The notes under the pieces were generated by a model. That model was not told the origin of the DNA. It did no database searches and was given only the letters and a program-made list of their open reading frames with translations. Of a stretch of DNA of 6,043 nt, positions 6,033-6,043 are shown piece by piece. Position 1 is the first letter of the stretch. Each line of letters starts with the position of its first letter. The stretch spans positions 1 through 6,043 of the forward strand of contig NZ_JAKEDR010000190.1 in assembly GCF_023653455.1 (NCBI RefSeq), read 5' to 3'. The stretch comes from Paraclostridium ghonii. Its GTDB lineage: Bacteria > Bacillota > Clostridia > Peptostreptococcales > Peptostreptococcaceae. A program made the translations under genes and the position numbers.

Positions 6033-6043
6033 CTATTGTTTTC

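Noticed and set aside
1..6043. CRISPR array, tRNA or rRNA genes, transposase genes
   Set aside because: No regularly spaced identical repeats with unique spacers, no cloverleaf or rRNA-like segment, and no transposase-like protein are visible on either strand.

Overview
The window is strongly AT-rich and has compact genes, leaderless-looking AT spacers, purine-rich Shine-Dalgarno sites and a short hairpin terminator. This suggests an anaerobic low-GC Firmicute of the Clostridia, probably close to Peptostreptococcaceae/Clostridioides. That placement is inferred from composition and gene content, not from a marker gene. All five genes lie on the minus strand, so transcription runs from right to left.

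Right part (about 1120-6043): a complete four-gene transcription unit, larA - etfB - etfA - FAD-dependent D-lactate dehydrogenase. It starts at a good sigma-A-type promoter (6004-6032) with a GntR/FadR-type palindrome (5980-5990) just downstream of the expected transcription start. It ends at an intrinsic terminator (1119-1152). The genes are 13-18 bases apart, and each is preceded by a GGGGG-type Shine-Dalgarno sequence. LarA is a nickel-pincer racemase with all the expected active-site residues; it would interconvert L- and D-lactate. The dehydrogenase (GlcD family) would oxidise D-lactate to pyruvate. EtfB and EtfA, the latter carrying an N-terminal ferredoxin-like domain with exactly four cysteines, would accept the electrons and pass them to NAD+ with help from reduced ferredoxin (electron confurcation, as in the Acetobacterium woodii Lct/Ldh-EtfAB complex). 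The product is an energy-coupled lactate-utilisation module. A lactate permease, the GntR regulator and the larB/C/E cofactor-synthesis genes are not in the window.

Left part (303-1010): a separate gene for a small lipoprotein. Its mature part is almost entirely a predicted long coiled coil, built of four 32-residue units (each one hendecad plus three heptads) and a partial fifth. I do not recognise its function.

Far left (1-302): no convincing gene. It holds three inverted repeats, including a 75-base hairpin with a perfect 21-bp outer stem at 189-263 that is not an ordinary terminator. The best candidates for new biology are this hairpin and the coiled-coil lipoprotein. The lactate operon is recognisable and largely described in relatives.
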